64,000 nt of DNA from CBDCMJ01 sp965224325. Lineage in GTDB: Bacteria > Chloroflexota > Dehalococcoidia > Lucifugimonadales > UBA3495. Positions 9,394 through 18,071 of this stretch are shown here, one piece after another. The notes under the pieces were generated by a model. It was not told the origin of the DNA and did no database searches. It saw only the letters and a program-made list of their open reading frames with translations. Positions within the stretch are counted from its first letter, which is position 1. Every line of letters begins with the position of its first letter. The stretch spans positions 1-64,000 of the forward strand of contig CBDCYT010000014.1 in NCBI GenBank assembly GCA_965224325.1. Reading direction: 5' to 3'. Position numbers and translations under genes: made by a program.

Positions 9394-9632
9394 TATTCTA
9401 ATCCCGCGGTACCACCCTATTTGTCCCGGCGAAGCCGGGACCTCTCCAGCAGGGCACCAACATGCCCCGTCGTTGCTAACGGGCGACGACCCCGTCCCAG
9501 CTTACTCGGCTTTCCGATTTAGGAAAGGCTTCAGCCGGCGGCTCCGGAGGGATTTTCCTGTAAGCTAGGCACACCTGCTTCCACCGTACCAGGCTCGCTA
9601 TACGCCACCCTTACGTACTCGTCTCCATCACA
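9366..9632 (-). promoter_or_regulatory. T-box riboswitch, predicted tRNA-Ile specific
   Basis: Reading the minus strand, stem I starts with GATGGAGACGAGTACG (AGTA bulge at 9616-9619), followed by AGCGAGCC. The specifier candidate AUC (complement of 9551-9553) sits nine bases before the CGGAG-ending side of stem I, the same register as CUC in the second T-box. The antiterminator T-box AGGGTGGTACCGCG is complementary to 9405-9418. Uncharged tRNA-Ile should stabilise antitermination and switch on ilvB 1 about 165 nt downstream. Confidence 0.9.
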
Positions 9633-9708
9633 GCCTTTACTCTAGGAACGTACCACAAAGCCGGTTTTACTGTCAACATGCTAGAAGCGGTACCAAATGT
9701 TCAGAGTT

Positions 9709-9944
9709 GAGCTTGTCTCATAGAGCTGAGTTCTCCAGTGTCCTACCTTTCTGGATTCCCGCTTCCGCGGGAATGACGGGTTATTGAACTTGTGGATTCC
9801 CGCTCCCCGATCGGGGTCGGGGACAGGCTTCGCGGGAATGACGGGTTATTGAACCGCATTCAATATTGGTTTAGGCGGTTAATGATAGTAACCTGTCAGG
9901 TAGGGCGCTACCAAATCGTGAGTGGAGGGTTCTGAGACAGGCCC
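9709..9944 (+). repeat. Family B MITE-like element, copy 1
   Basis: 236 bp bounded by GAGCTTGTCTCA and TGAGACAGGCCC, an imperfect terminal inverted repeat. Inside are two REP hairpins (GATTCCCGC...GCGGGAATGACGG) and the conserved segments GGTTATTGAACCGCATTC and AAATCGTGAGTGGAG. Related copies are at 40697-40869 and 43908-44142. It has no coding capacity. It ends where a family A copy begins. Confidence 0.8.
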
Positions 9945-10067
9945 AGTTGAGGGGGTCCGAATGTCTGACGGCCGGCGATTGGAGGTTTAATCTCTGCTGT
10001 CGAACCTCACGCCGGCGGTTGTCGAACGGCCTTCGGAGAATCGGACTCACCAACTCCGAGCAGTTAC
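9945..10067 (+). repeat. Family A MITE-like element, copy 1 (left end lost)
   Basis: Shares the core GTCTGACGGCCGGCGATT and the right end CTCCGAGCAGTTAC with copies at 24619-24764 and 43183-43316. Its left inverted repeat is replaced by the end of the family B element, suggesting insertion of B into or beside A. Confidence 0.75.
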
Positions 10068-10129
10068 TTGCGCACGATCAGGGAGAACCAAGCTTGGGGT
10101 TATGGTAGTATGGAGAGTGGAGTGAGAAT

Positions 10130-10717
10130 GTGGTCAACGGTCCCGAATCGATAAAAACCGAACCAAGCGGCATACGAGATATAGCGCTTCTACCTGGGGA
10201 AACGGTTAGCCACGTGTTTTCCCCAGAGCTAGGGCTTACCCAAGAAGCCGCAATCAAAGGCCAGTTGCTGATTGCCACTAACCGGCGAATCTTGGCTTTT
10301 CGCCGCAATGAAACGTTCTTGGCGCCCTTAACAGAGCTGAAGGCTGTGGGCTTGTACGCCCGTCAACGCGACCTTGCTTCCGTTATTCATGGCGCTTTCC
10401 TGTTGATTGTGGGGTTAATTCTGTACGTGGCAGTGGCTTACTGGATGACCGGCCGTTTTCATGGCCCCGGTGTTCCCTGGATCGACATGGATGTCGTGCC
10501 GCTGCTCATTCTAATAGTGGGCTTGGCCGGCGCAGTGGTGGGTGTGAGGCGCTACTTCATCAACCAAGAGGGAACTGTAACCTTCCAAGGAAGTGATTGG
10601 CGATTCGAGTTTCCCTATCGAGGGAAGAGGGCAGGCCGGGAACTATCTCAAATGGTCAATAGTGTGTTTGCCACCCGTTTCTCGAGCAACGGCCACGCTT
10701 ACTTGTGGGAAGATTAA
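10130..10717 (+). CDS. PH-like membrane protein, function unknown
   Basis: 195-residue protein with a cytosolic N-terminal region (about 15-75) patterned like a bacterial PH domain: LPGE, then GQLLIATNRRILAFRR, then a short hydrophobic strand. Two transmembrane helices follow at about 84-105 and 121-142, then a C-terminal return segment reading FQGSDWRFEFPYRGKRAG. The start is GTG at 10130 with GGAGTGAG upstream; an overlapping ATG two bases earlier is out of frame. It resembles YdbS/bPH-type membrane proteins only in pattern. It stands alone, convergent with tsaD. Confidence 0.7.
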   Translation: MVNGPESIKTEPSGIRDIALLPGETVSHVFSPELGLTQEAAIKGQLLIATNRRILAFRRNETFLAPLTELKAVGLYARQRDLASVIHGAFLLIVGLILYVAVAYWMTGRFHGPGVPWIDMDVVPLLILIVGLAGAVVGVRRYFINQEGTVTFQGSDWRFEFPYRGKRAGRELSQMVNSVFATRFSSNGHAYLWED

Positions 10718-10763
10718 TGCGGGCGGGCTGTGAATTGCCCCTTGGGAAGGGTATGCCTTCACT

Positions 10764-11801
10764 CTAACCCAAGGCCAAGCCCGGTTCGATGTCTAACTCC
10801 AGACCAAACTGCTCTCCCCGCTGATATTGGTAGTAGGCGCAGGCAGCTATCATCGCACCGTTATCCGTACAAAGAATGGGCTGGGGAACTATGACGGGTA
10901 GAGGGGAACGCCTGGCGACTTCCTGCCGCAGGCGGGCATTGGCGGCTACTCCGCCAGCTAGAATCAGGCCTTTCGCCCCGTACTTTTCGGCCATGTCCAG
11001 CAGCTTCCGGGATAAGACGTCTACCACAGACTCTTGGAACGCCGCCGCCAACTCCCTGACCGTCTCTCTGAATTCTGCTTCGCTCATGGTGTTGCCAGCC
11101 TGTGGGTAAACCCCCTTTTCCTGGGCCAAGTGCAACATGGCCGTTTTCACGCCGCTGAAGCTAAAGTCCAGAGTGTCCCGCATCCAAGCTCGGGGCAGGT
11201 GGTGGGCGCCGGTAGCTCCCTCCGCGGCGTTCTGGATCTCCGGGCCACCGGGGAACCCCAATCCCAGGATGCGGGCCGCCTTGTCAAAGGCCTCCCCCGC
11301 CGCGTCGTCCCGGGTCCGTCCTAGCAGACGGTAATCGCCGTGGCCCTCCATCAATATGAGGTCCGTGTGCCCGCCGGAGGCTATAAGACAGGCAAGCGGG
11401 AAACCGGGGTCCGCCGCCGGGTCGCCCAGTCCAAGCCAAGAGGCGTAAATATGGGCTTCCAGGTGGTTGACCCCTATAAAGGGCACTCCCAAGGAGAAAG
11501 CGATGGCCTTGGCGGCGTTTAACCCGGTGATCAATGACCCCGCCAGACCGGGCCCGTAGGTCACTGCCACCACATCCACGTCTTCCAACTTCAAGCCGCT
11601 GCCCGCCACCGCCTTTTCCAGGACCGGCGCCAAGTCCCGCACGTGTTGCCGTGAAGCCACCTCTGGGACCACCCCGCCGTATTGAGAGTGGAGCTCGACT
11701 TGTGAGGAGATGATGTTGGAGCGCAGCCTGCGGCCATCGGCCACGACTCCGATGGCCGTTTCGTCGCAAGAGGTTTCGATGCCGAGAATGTTTACGCTCA
11801 T
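10764..11801 (-). CDS. tsaD: tRNA N6-adenosine threonylcarbamoyltransferase
   Basis: Transfers threonylcarbamoyl from TC-AMP to A37 of ANN-decoding tRNAs, with TsaB/TsaE partners in bacteria. ASKHA fold, 345 residues, the standard length. The N-terminus ILGIETSCDETA is canonical. The iron/zinc ligand pair is H113 and H117 in NHLEAHIYA. A C-terminal GGVAANARLR and TDNGAMIA complete the nucleotide site. ATG at 11801. TsaB/TsaE are not in the window. Its product t6A is the substrate for the MtaB enzyme encoded at 1.4-2.8 kb. Confidence 0.95.
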   Translation of the reverse strand: MSVNILGIETSCDETAIGVVADGRRLRSNIISSQVELHSQYGGVVPEVASRQHVRDLAPVLEKAVAGSGLKLEDVDVVAVTYGPGLAGSLITGLNAAKAIAFSLGVPFIGVNHLEAHIYASWLGLGDPAADPGFPLACLIASGGHTDLILMEGHGDYRLLGRTRDDAAGEAFDKAARILGLGFPGGPEIQNAAEGATGAHHLPRAWMRDTLDFSFSGVKTAMLHLAQEKGVYPQAGNTMSEAEFRETVRELAAAFQESVVDVLSRKLLDMAEKYGAKGLILAGGVAANARLRQEVARRSPLPVIVPQPILCTDNGAMIAACAYYQYQRGEQFGLELDIEPGLALG

Positions 11802-11941
11802 CTGCTAGCTCTAGAGCCCTCAGGTTACGTTCTGTACTCTGTGCCCGTCAACTTTACACCCCAGAAACGCCAATGCTATGATCGAACCGGCGCAATACAC
11901 GGATTATTTGTACCCGCCGGTTGGTGGAGGTGCTGCCTGAA

Positions 11942-13225
11942 ATGGATGCTGCTGACTTAGCCAGGTTAATTCTACTACTTGTGGGAGTGGCCCTGTCGGC
12001 GTTTTTTTCAGCATCAGAGACGGCATTTATCGCTCTGCCCCGGGCCCGTTTGCTACACCTGATAAGCATCGGCCGGCCTGGGGCCAATCGGGTCAACCAC
12101 TTGCTGCAACGCCCGGAAAAATTCCTGGCCACTGTGCTTTGGGGCAATAACTTGGTGAACACCGCCGTAGCCGCTTTAGGCACGGCGCTTGCGGTAAGCT
12201 TGATTGGCGCCAACGGCTACCAAGCAGTGTTGGCTGCGACCCTGGGGGTCACTCTAGTCTTGCTGATTTTCGGCGAGGCCCTACCCAAGACCTTTGCCTG
12301 GCGCCGCTCGGAGAACGTGGCCTTCGCCGTATCCCGTCCCTTGGTGGTTGTGGGATTTGCTCTAGCCCCGGTGGTCCGGGTCCTGCAAGTGCTTACTTCC
12401 GCGGTCAACAGGTCCCTGGGGATTAGCGGCGAGTTTTCCCAAATGGGTGAAGAGGAAATCCGTACTCTCATTGCCGCTGGCGCCCAGTCTGGAACTGTCG
12501 AAGCCCGGGAAGCCGCTCTGCTGGAGAAGGTGTTCCGGTTCGGCGACCGCCAGGTGCAGGAAATAATGACCCCTCGCCCGGACATCGTATGGGTGGAACG
12601 GGGGACCACCATGGACCAGTTTCTAGCCATATATTCTGACCACCGCCACACCAGGTTCCCGGTTTACGAAGGAACTACGGAGAACGTGGTGGGCATATTG
12701 GCTATCAAGGACATCCTCCTGGGGATAGGCCGGCAGAGTACCCGCGAGCACGGGAGCATCACCAACCACGTAAGGCCAGCCCATTTTGTTCCGGAAACCA
12801 AGACGGTAAGCAGCACTTTCAGCGAGATGCAGCATAATAGATACGGCATGGTGCTTACTGTGGATGAGTTCGGCGGTATCGCCGGTCTGGCTACGCTGAA
12901 GCAACTGCAAGAGGTCATCGTCGGCCAATTGGGAGATGAAGGGGGTGTGCCTGAAGAAGCGTTTGTCTCCTTGGACGAACATACCTATCGGGTTGACGCC
13001 GCAGTTGGGATCCTGGAGATCAATGATGAGTTGGAAGTGGGTCTGCCCGAAGGGAACTACCAAACGGTGGCTGGCTTCATTCTGGATAGACTGGGCCGGA
13101 TTCCGGATGAGGGTGATGTTTTGGAATACCATGATTTGAGACTGACGGTCAAAGTTATGGATGGCGTCAGAATAGACACGGTGGAGTTGCGCCGGATACA
13201 CAGCGGGCAGGACGTGGGCGCCTGA
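11942..13225 (+). CDS. CNNM/CorC-HlyC family membrane protein
   Basis: Integral membrane protein of 427 residues, first gene of a three-gene unit. The N-terminal DUF21/CNNM domain has four hydrophobic helices, including SAFFSASETAF near residue 20-30 and the FGEALPKTFA motif. A paired CBS domain follows (about 205-325, MTPRPDIVWVERG and VLTVDEFGGIAGL). A C-terminal CorC_HlyC domain ends in LRLTVKVMDGVRI. Members are linked to Mg2+ or other divalent ion export; the older 'hemolysin' name is probably misleading. ATG 11942 is preferred over the upstream TTG because GGAGGTG lies about 8 nt ahead. The stop overlaps the next start (TGATG). Confidence 0.88.
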   Translation: MDAADLARLILLLVGVALSAFFSASETAFIALPRARLLHLISIGRPGANRVNHLLQRPEKFLATVLWGNNLVNTAVAALGTALAVSLIGANGYQAVLAATLGVTLVLLIFGEALPKTFAWRRSENVAFAVSRPLVVVGFALAPVVRVLQVLTSAVNRSLGISGEFSQMGEEEIRTLIAAGAQSGTVEAREAALLEKVFRFGDRQVQEIMTPRPDIVWVERGTTMDQFLAIYSDHRHTRFPVYEGTTENVVGILAIKDILLGIGRQSTREHGSITNHVRPAHFVPETKTVSSTFSEMQHNRYGMVLTVDEFGGIAGLATLKQLQEVIVGQLGDEGGVPEEAFVSLDEHTYRVDAAVGILEINDELEVGLPEGNYQTVAGFILDRLGRIPDEGDVLEYHDLRLTVKVMDGVRIDTVELRRIHSGQDVGA

Positions 13226-13842
13226 TGAAGCTGATCATGGTGCGGCACGGTGAAACTGAATGGAACAAACAAGGCAGGTTTCTGGGCCACTGGGACATAG
13301 ATCTGAACTCTCGGGGGGTGGCCCAGGCTCGGGAAACCGCCCAAGCGGTGATACAGTGGAAACACAAGGCTGTGTATTCCAGCCCGCTGCGCCGGACCAT
13401 GCAAGTGGCCGAGGAAATCTCCCTGCTCGGCGGCGCCCCCGTGGTCCCGACACCGGGTTTGATGGAGCTTGGCTTGGGAGACCTCGAGGGAGTAACGGGA
13501 GAGGAAATGCGCTTACGTTGGCCCGAGATTTACGCCGCCTGGCGGGATCACCCGGAGGCCGTCGCCATGCCGGGCGGCGAGTCTCTGGCGGGGCTTCAGG
13601 AGCGGGCCTGGAACTCGGTGCTGGAGCTAGAACAGGACCGTTCAGAGGACGAGTACCTAATCCTGGTGTCCCACAATTTTGCGATTCGCGCGGTAATCGG
13701 TAAATTGTTGGGGATGCCCCTGGCGAATTTTCATCGCATGTCGCTAAACTTGAGCTCGATCTGCGTGATAGAAAGTAACCAGTGGGGCCGGCGCCTGGTG
13801 AGTTATAACTCCACCTCCCATCTCTCTCCAGAGAACCAATAG
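13225..13842 (+). CDS. Histidine phosphatase family protein
   Basis: 205-residue phosphoglycerate-mutase-like phosphatase. The catalytic RHGE is at residues 8-11 (MVRHGETEWN), the second conserved Arg is in YSSPLRRTMQVAE, and the second catalytic His is in LVSHNFAIR near 152. The sequence is typical of CobC/GpmB-type phosphatases with broad phosphomonoester specificity, and the true substrate is not evident. Its ATG overlaps the stop of the CNNM gene by one base, and tilS starts 10 bp after its stop, so the three genes form a tight operon. Confidence 0.88.
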   Translation: MKLIMVRHGETEWNKQGRFLGHWDIDLNSRGVAQARETAQAVIQWKHKAVYSSPLRRTMQVAEEISLLGGAPVVPTPGLMELGLGDLEGVTGEEMRLRWPEIYAAWRDHPEAVAMPGGESLAGLQERAWNSVLELEQDRSEDEYLILVSHNFAIRAVIGKLLGMPLANFHRMSLNLSSICVIESNQWGRRLVSYNSTSHLSPENQ

Positions 13843-13851
13843 GGGAAGCCT

Positions 13852-15420
13852 GTGGCCACCGTCGCTGGGCTGGAGAGGCAGGTGGCCGGCGCTCTACGCA
13901 GGGCAGGTTTTTCAGGCAACGGGACCACCCTGGTGGTTGGGGTGTCCGGAGGACCCGACTCTACCGCGCTCCTTCATTGTCTACATCGTTTGAGAGAGCA
14001 GCACCAACTGAGCCTTCACGTGGCCCACTTGGACCACAATTTCCGGGGTGAGGAGGCCCACGAGGATGCCCGGTTCGCTGCGGCGCTGGCCCAGGAGTTA
14101 AGCCTGAGCTCAACGGTGGAGGAACGGGATGCTTTAGGCTATCAGCGCCAACGGGGTATCTCCTCTTTTGAACAGGCGGCGCGAGAGATTCGCTACGCTT
14201 TTTTGGCTGAGGTGGCGGGCCAGGTAGACGCCACTGCCGTCGCAGTCGGCCATACCTCCGACGATCTGGCGGAAACGGTGCTGCTTCACATCCTGCGCGG
14301 GTCCGGCAGCCGGGGATTGCGGGCCATGTCTGAACTGTCAAGCTGGCCTTGGCCGCAGTCCGACCCCGGCTTGAAGTTATTCCGCCCCTTGCTCCAATCC
14401 ACCAAAGACGACACTTTGGGCTATTGCCGAGAGCTGGATAAGCGATACCGCGAAGACAGCGGCAATTATCTGTCCCGCTTTGCCCGCAACCAGGTCCGGC
14501 TAAACTTGCTGCCCCAGCTAGCCTCGGAATATAACCCCCGCGTCAAGGATTCGCTGGTGCGGTTGTCACGTACGGCTGCGCTCGAACTGGACTACCTGGA
14601 AGGCGAAGTGACCCGGCTGTGGGAGCAAGCGGCTGCGGAGACTCAAAACTCGGTTACGTTCCATCAGCCGGACCTAACTTCCCTGCACCCAGCCATCTTG
14701 AACCTGCTGCTGCGCCGGGCTTACACCCATCTCCGGGGAAACTCCCTCAGGTTGGGCCAGCGTCACCTGGACGCCATGGCAGAGTTGGTCCGGTCAATGG
14801 GTGGGGTCCGCAGCCTGGACCTGCCAGGCGGTCTGAAATTTCACTGTTCTTACCGTCAAGTGTGGTTGACCTACGAGGAAGGCATACCGTCCCCGTTTCC
14901 GGACCCGTCCCCGTTTTCGGACCCGTCCCCGTTTTCGCACACGGAAGAGGCATATTCTCTGGCGATTCCGTCTGCGCGCGAAGGCTCGACCTCAGCCACG
15001 GTTGGCCCCTGGCGAATAAACTTCAACATCATAGATTCGCTCCCGCAGCAACATAGGCACAGGGGTCCATCCGGGGCGGCAGCGGCAGAAACTCTCCCCC
15101 TACCGCTGGCCTGGACCGCGTACTTCCACCGGGATTCGCTGGGAGACAGGGTTCAAATACGGACGAGGCGGGCCGGAGACCGTTTTCGGCCCTTGGGATT
15201 GGGCGGTGAGAAAAAGCTTCAGGACTTTTTTACGGATGCCAAAGTTCCCAAACCCTGGCGCGACCGGGTCCCATTAATGGTCACCCCCCGAGGCATCGCC
15301 TGGGTCGTTGGCTACCGCATCGCCGACTGGGCCAAGGCGCCTGAGCCGGAACCGGAGCCCACGGTTGGCAATAAAGGGTTGAAGGAAGTGTTAGAGGTAA
15401 CATTCGAGGTGCAATCGTAA
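13852..15420 (+). CDS. tilS: tRNA(Ile)-lysidine synthase
   Basis: ATP-dependent attachment of lysine to C34 of the CAU-anticodon tRNA-Ile, allowing AUA decoding. The N-terminal PP-loop ATPase carries SGGPDS (about 31-36), HLDHNFRGEEA and VGHTSDDLAET. The TilS substrate-binding middle and the C-terminal domain (RAGDRFRPLGLGGEKKLQDF) follow. At 522 aa it is longer than most. Part of the excess is a Pro/Ser/Phe insertion near 346-363 encoded by three 18-bp tandem repeats, just before an additional non-conserved stretch. GTG start with AGGGGAAG upstream. Last gene of the CNNM-phosphatase-tilS unit. Confidence 0.93.
   Translation: MATVAGLERQVAGALRRAGFSGNGTTLVVGVSGGPDSTALLHCLHRLREQHQLSLHVAHLDHNFRGEEAHEDARFAAALAQELSLSSTVEERDALGYQRQRGISSFEQAAREIRYAFLAEVAGQVDATAVAVGHTSDDLAETVLLHILRGSGSRGLRAMSELSSWPWPQSDPGLKLFRPLLQSTKDDTLGYCRELDKRYREDSGNYLSRFARNQVRLNLLPQLASEYNPRVKDSLVRLSRTAALELDYLEGEVTRLWEQAAAETQNSVTFHQPDLTSLHPAILNLLLRRAYTHLRGNSLRLGQRHLDAMAELVRSMGGVRSLDLPGGLKFHCSYRQVWLTYEEGIPSPFPDPSPFSDPSPFSHTEEAYSLAIPSAREGSTSATVGPWRINFNIIDSLPQQHRHRGPSGAAAAETLPLPLAWTAYFHRDSLGDRVQIRTRRAGDRFRPLGLGGEKKLQDFFTDAKVPKPWRDRVPLMVTPRGIAWVVGYRIADWAKAPEPEPEPTVGNKGLKEVLEVTFEVQS
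14887..14940 (+). repeat. Three 18-bp tandem repeats inside tilS
   Basis: Units CCGTCCCCGTTTTCGGAC at 14887, 14905 and 14923 with three substitutions in total. Each unit encodes six residues (PSPFPD, PSPFSD, PSPFSH), so the array keeps the reading frame and adds a proline-rich loop between the conserved TilS domains. Confidence 0.9.
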
Positions 15421-15505
15421 TCCCCGGGCGGCGTCATAGCGGCGGACGCTATTGTCTTGAACATCGGGTTTAAGAGCGTCTTTGCACGCTCTCCGTCTAC
15501 CGTTT

Positions 15506-15565
15506 ACGGGGAATCACATAACGGGGAATCACATAACGGGGAATCACATAACGGGGATTCACAAT
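15506..15565 (+). repeat. Four 15-bp tandem repeats downstream of tilS
   Basis: ACGGGGAATCACATA occurs three times head to tail and a fourth degenerate time. The region 15421-15620 otherwise holds no gene. A 94-aa frame across it is just the repeat translated. Confidence 0.9.
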
Positions 15566-15620
15566 GAAGAGCGGGGGTCCATCATCATTTCTGGAGACGT
15601 GAGGAACGACAGTTCCTTAT

Positions 15621-16475
15621 CTAAAGTCCCAGCAACCGTGAAGGGTTATCTTTCACCAGCATGCCCACCTCCACCTCCTCTAGCCCCGCCTGAAGAAGAG
15701 TTGCAATACCCATGCGCATGCCTTCCGGGGGCATGGGGTGAAAGTCTTGGCCGAAGTCGGAGCTGACGATACAGTTCTCCAAGCCGATGGCGGAGATGGT
15801 TTCGGCCAACTCCTGTGGAGTTAGGCCGCGGACTAGGGGCATCATCACGTGAAGACAATGTTCGATATAAGCTCCCATAGACGCCAGGGTTTTCATGTCC
15901 TCCATGGTCATGTCAGACCAGAGCGCCATGGACGTGGCATGAGTTACCACCACGCGGTTGATCCCAAGATTACGCGCCTCAGACACCAAGGCTATGCTCT
16001 CTTTGGCGGAAATATGACCAGTGGCCAATACCATGTCGTGAGCTTTGATCACCTCTAGTACGGCGTACACCTCTGGCGTCAACTGGCCCTGGTCATCCAG
16101 CAAGTAGATTCCGCCGTTCAAACCCTTGCGGCGCCGATCGGCCCAAGCTGAGAAAGTGGGCATCCACACGACCCTGCCCCCCATGTTGGCGGTGGATTCT
16201 ACTGCCATGGGATTCAGGCCGCCGGCCTCCGCTCCCAGGGCCACACCGCCGACAAGGGTTATGCCGGGTATGGCCTGGCTGGCTGTGTAGGCCATAGGGT
16301 GGGTGGGGTATTGGTGGCTTTTGAGGACCAGTCCCCGCATACCCATTTCCTGAGCCTGCCGGGCGATGTCTATGGCGCTGCCTCGCCGGTCTACCATTGG
16401 ATCGGGCGCGCAGTGAACGTGAATATCCAGAGCGCCTTCCAGTATCCGGTCTACATTGCTCAAGGTGTCTCCCAA
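15621..16475 (-). CDS. DUF6282 family metal-dependent hydrolase-like protein
   Basis: 284-residue TIM-barrel protein of the amidohydrolase/PHP type. The N-terminal DIHVHCAPDP (about 17-26) supplies two His metal ligands. Further candidates are H54 in LKSHQYPTHP, the His in ATGHIS (about 154), the His in VVTHATS and a late SSDFGQ Asp. This pattern matches DUF6282 proteins, whose reaction is not established. The predicted start is TTG at 16475 with weak AGGA very close; no better in-frame start exists upstream of the HVH motif. It is separated from the minus-strand dehydrogenase gene by about 260 bp. Confidence 0.8.
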   Translation of the reverse strand: MGDTLSNVDRILEGALDIHVHCAPDPMVDRRGSAIDIARQAQEMGMRGLVLKSHQYPTHPMAYTASQAIPGITLVGGVALGAEAGGLNPMAVESTANMGGRVVWMPTFSAWADRRRKGLNGGIYLLDDQGQLTPEVYAVLEVIKAHDMVLATGHISAKESIALVSEARNLGINRVVVTHATSMALWSDMTMEDMKTLASMGAYIEHCLHVMMPLVRGLTPQELAETISAIGLENCIVSSDFGQDFHPMPPEGMRMGIATLLQAGLEEVEVGMLVKDNPSRLLGL

Positions 16476-16732
16476 TGTCCTGAGGAACTAAAACTTGCCC
16501 GCGTCAACGTGGTTGGTCTTATCAAGGAATTCATGGGAGGCGGGAGTTTCACGCCCGCATGAGTTACGGTTTTTGCTGCGTCAAAGCGTGGCGTAAACCC
16601 CGCGGTTTCGGATATCTTTCAGTGCCTATCCAGTTCTTGGCCAATCCCGATCTTGGTCAGCTTTCAACCAGGCGGTCCGCCGTCTCTAGGTCTGAGGTGC
16701 GATATGGCGCGCCACAGCCTGGACAGACCAGG

Positions 16733-17824
16733 TTACGGGAACACGATTACCGAACGCAGAGTCTCGCCGCGCTCCATGGCTTGGAAAGCGGCTTCAGCTT
16801 CCTCCAAGGCGATTTCTCGCGACACTACCCTATCCAGGTCCAGCTCGCCGCTGAGGTGCCAATTGGCTAGCAGAGGGAAATCCCTTGAGGGCAGGCAGTC
16901 GCCGTACCAACTTACCCTCAATGACCCGCCTAGCCCGAAAAATTGCAACATGGGCAACTCCATTGTCATGGACGGGTCGGGTACGCCGATGAGGGTGCAG
17001 ACCCCTGCCAAGTCCCGGGACCAAAGGGCCTGTAACAGCGTCTGTGGGGAGCCCACAGCCTCGAAGGAGTAGTCGACGCCGTTGCCGCCGGTCAGCGCCT
17101 TGATAGCTTCAACAGGGTCGGTCTTGCTGGCATCCACCACGTCGGTGGCGCCGAATTCGCGAGCCCAGTCCAGTTTGTTTTGAGCGATGTCCACAGCGAT
17201 GATTTTCCCGGCCCGGGCCAGCTTGGCTCCCATTATTACGCTGCAGCCTACCCCGCCGCAGCCGTACACCGCGACGCTGCTTCCTCTGCGCACCCCGGCG
17301 GTGTACAAAGCCGCCCCAACTCCGGTCATTACCCCGCAGCCGATCAGGGACGCCTGCGGCGGCGGGCAAGCCGTCGGGACCGGAATTGCCTGCTTGGCCG
17401 CCACAACCGTGTGGGTGCAAAACGTGCCGATGCCCAAAGCGGGACTCAATCGGGCGTTATCTGTTTTCGCGTACATTCGCGGTTCGGCGTTCAGACTGGC
17501 TGAACACAGATTGAGTTGTCCCAATTTACAGAAACGGCACTGCTCGCAGGGAGCGCGCCAAGCCAGGACGACATAGTCCCCCACCGCCGGCGTGGTTACA
17601 CCTTCGCCCACTGCCTCGACTATCCCGGAGCCCTCGTGGCCCAACAAATAAGGAAAGTCGTTCCCCACCTTGCCTTGCTTGTAAAGCAGGTCGGTGTGGC
17701 AGACGCCGCTGGCCTGAATCCGTATCAAAACCTCTCCTGGCCCCGGAGACTCGATGATGATTTCTTCGGTTTGGGCCGGTTCGCCGGCTCGCCGGGAAAT
17801 GACTCCCATTCCGGTGATGGTCAT
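16733..17824 (-). CDS. Zinc-dependent alcohol dehydrogenase (class III-like)
   Basis: Medium-chain dehydrogenase with catalytic-zinc ligands in SGVCHTD and GHEGSG, and a structural-zinc lobe of four Cys in CEQCRFCKLGQLNLC. The Rossmann motif GCGGVGC is followed by VDIAQNK, where Asp favours NAD+. About 363 residues. The layout is closest to class III / S-(hydroxymethyl)mycothiol or NDMA-type dehydrogenases; the precise alcohol is unknown. ATG 17824 with GAGG 6 nt upstream is preferred over a TTG four codons earlier. It is transcribed divergently from the SDR gene. Confidence 0.88.
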   Translation of the reverse strand: MTITGMGVISRRAGEPAQTEEIIIESPGPGEVLIRIQASGVCHTDLLYKQGKVGNDFPYLLGHEGSGIVEAVGEGVTTPAVGDYVVLAWRAPCEQCRFCKLGQLNLCSASLNAEPRMYAKTDNARLSPALGIGTFCTHTVVAAKQAIPVPTACPPPQASLIGCGVMTGVGAALYTAGVRRGSSVAVYGCGGVGCSVIMGAKLARAGKIIAVDIAQNKLDWAREFGATDVVDASKTDPVEAIKALTGGNGVDYSFEAVGSPQTLLQALWSRDLAGVCTLIGVPDPSMTMELPMLQFFGLGGSLRVSWYGDCLPSRDFPLLANWHLSGELDLDRVVSREIALEEAEAAFQAMERGETLRSVIVFP

Positions 17825-18071
17825 GGCGTTCCTCAAGTTAGAATCTGCTCAACATATTACCATGGCGCACCTCCTCCGGCACCTTCTTGGAGTAGGCGAC
17901 CGGGCAGTTGGGTTAGAAATAACCCGCTGGCCACTACGGCTTTGGCGGTAGTCCGGACTCCGGAGACCCATACGTGGCCGGTTTGGCCACGGCGGCGGTC
18001 ATTCCCGTCATGGTTGCTTGCAGTGAGGTAGCCTTGATAGGATTGTGCTAACAGAGGATAAGGAGAGCGCC

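Noticed and set aside
13260..13703. Alternative long frame overlapping the histidine phosphatase
   Set aside because: It is a shadow of the phosphatase gene, which has intact catalytic motifs in its own frame.
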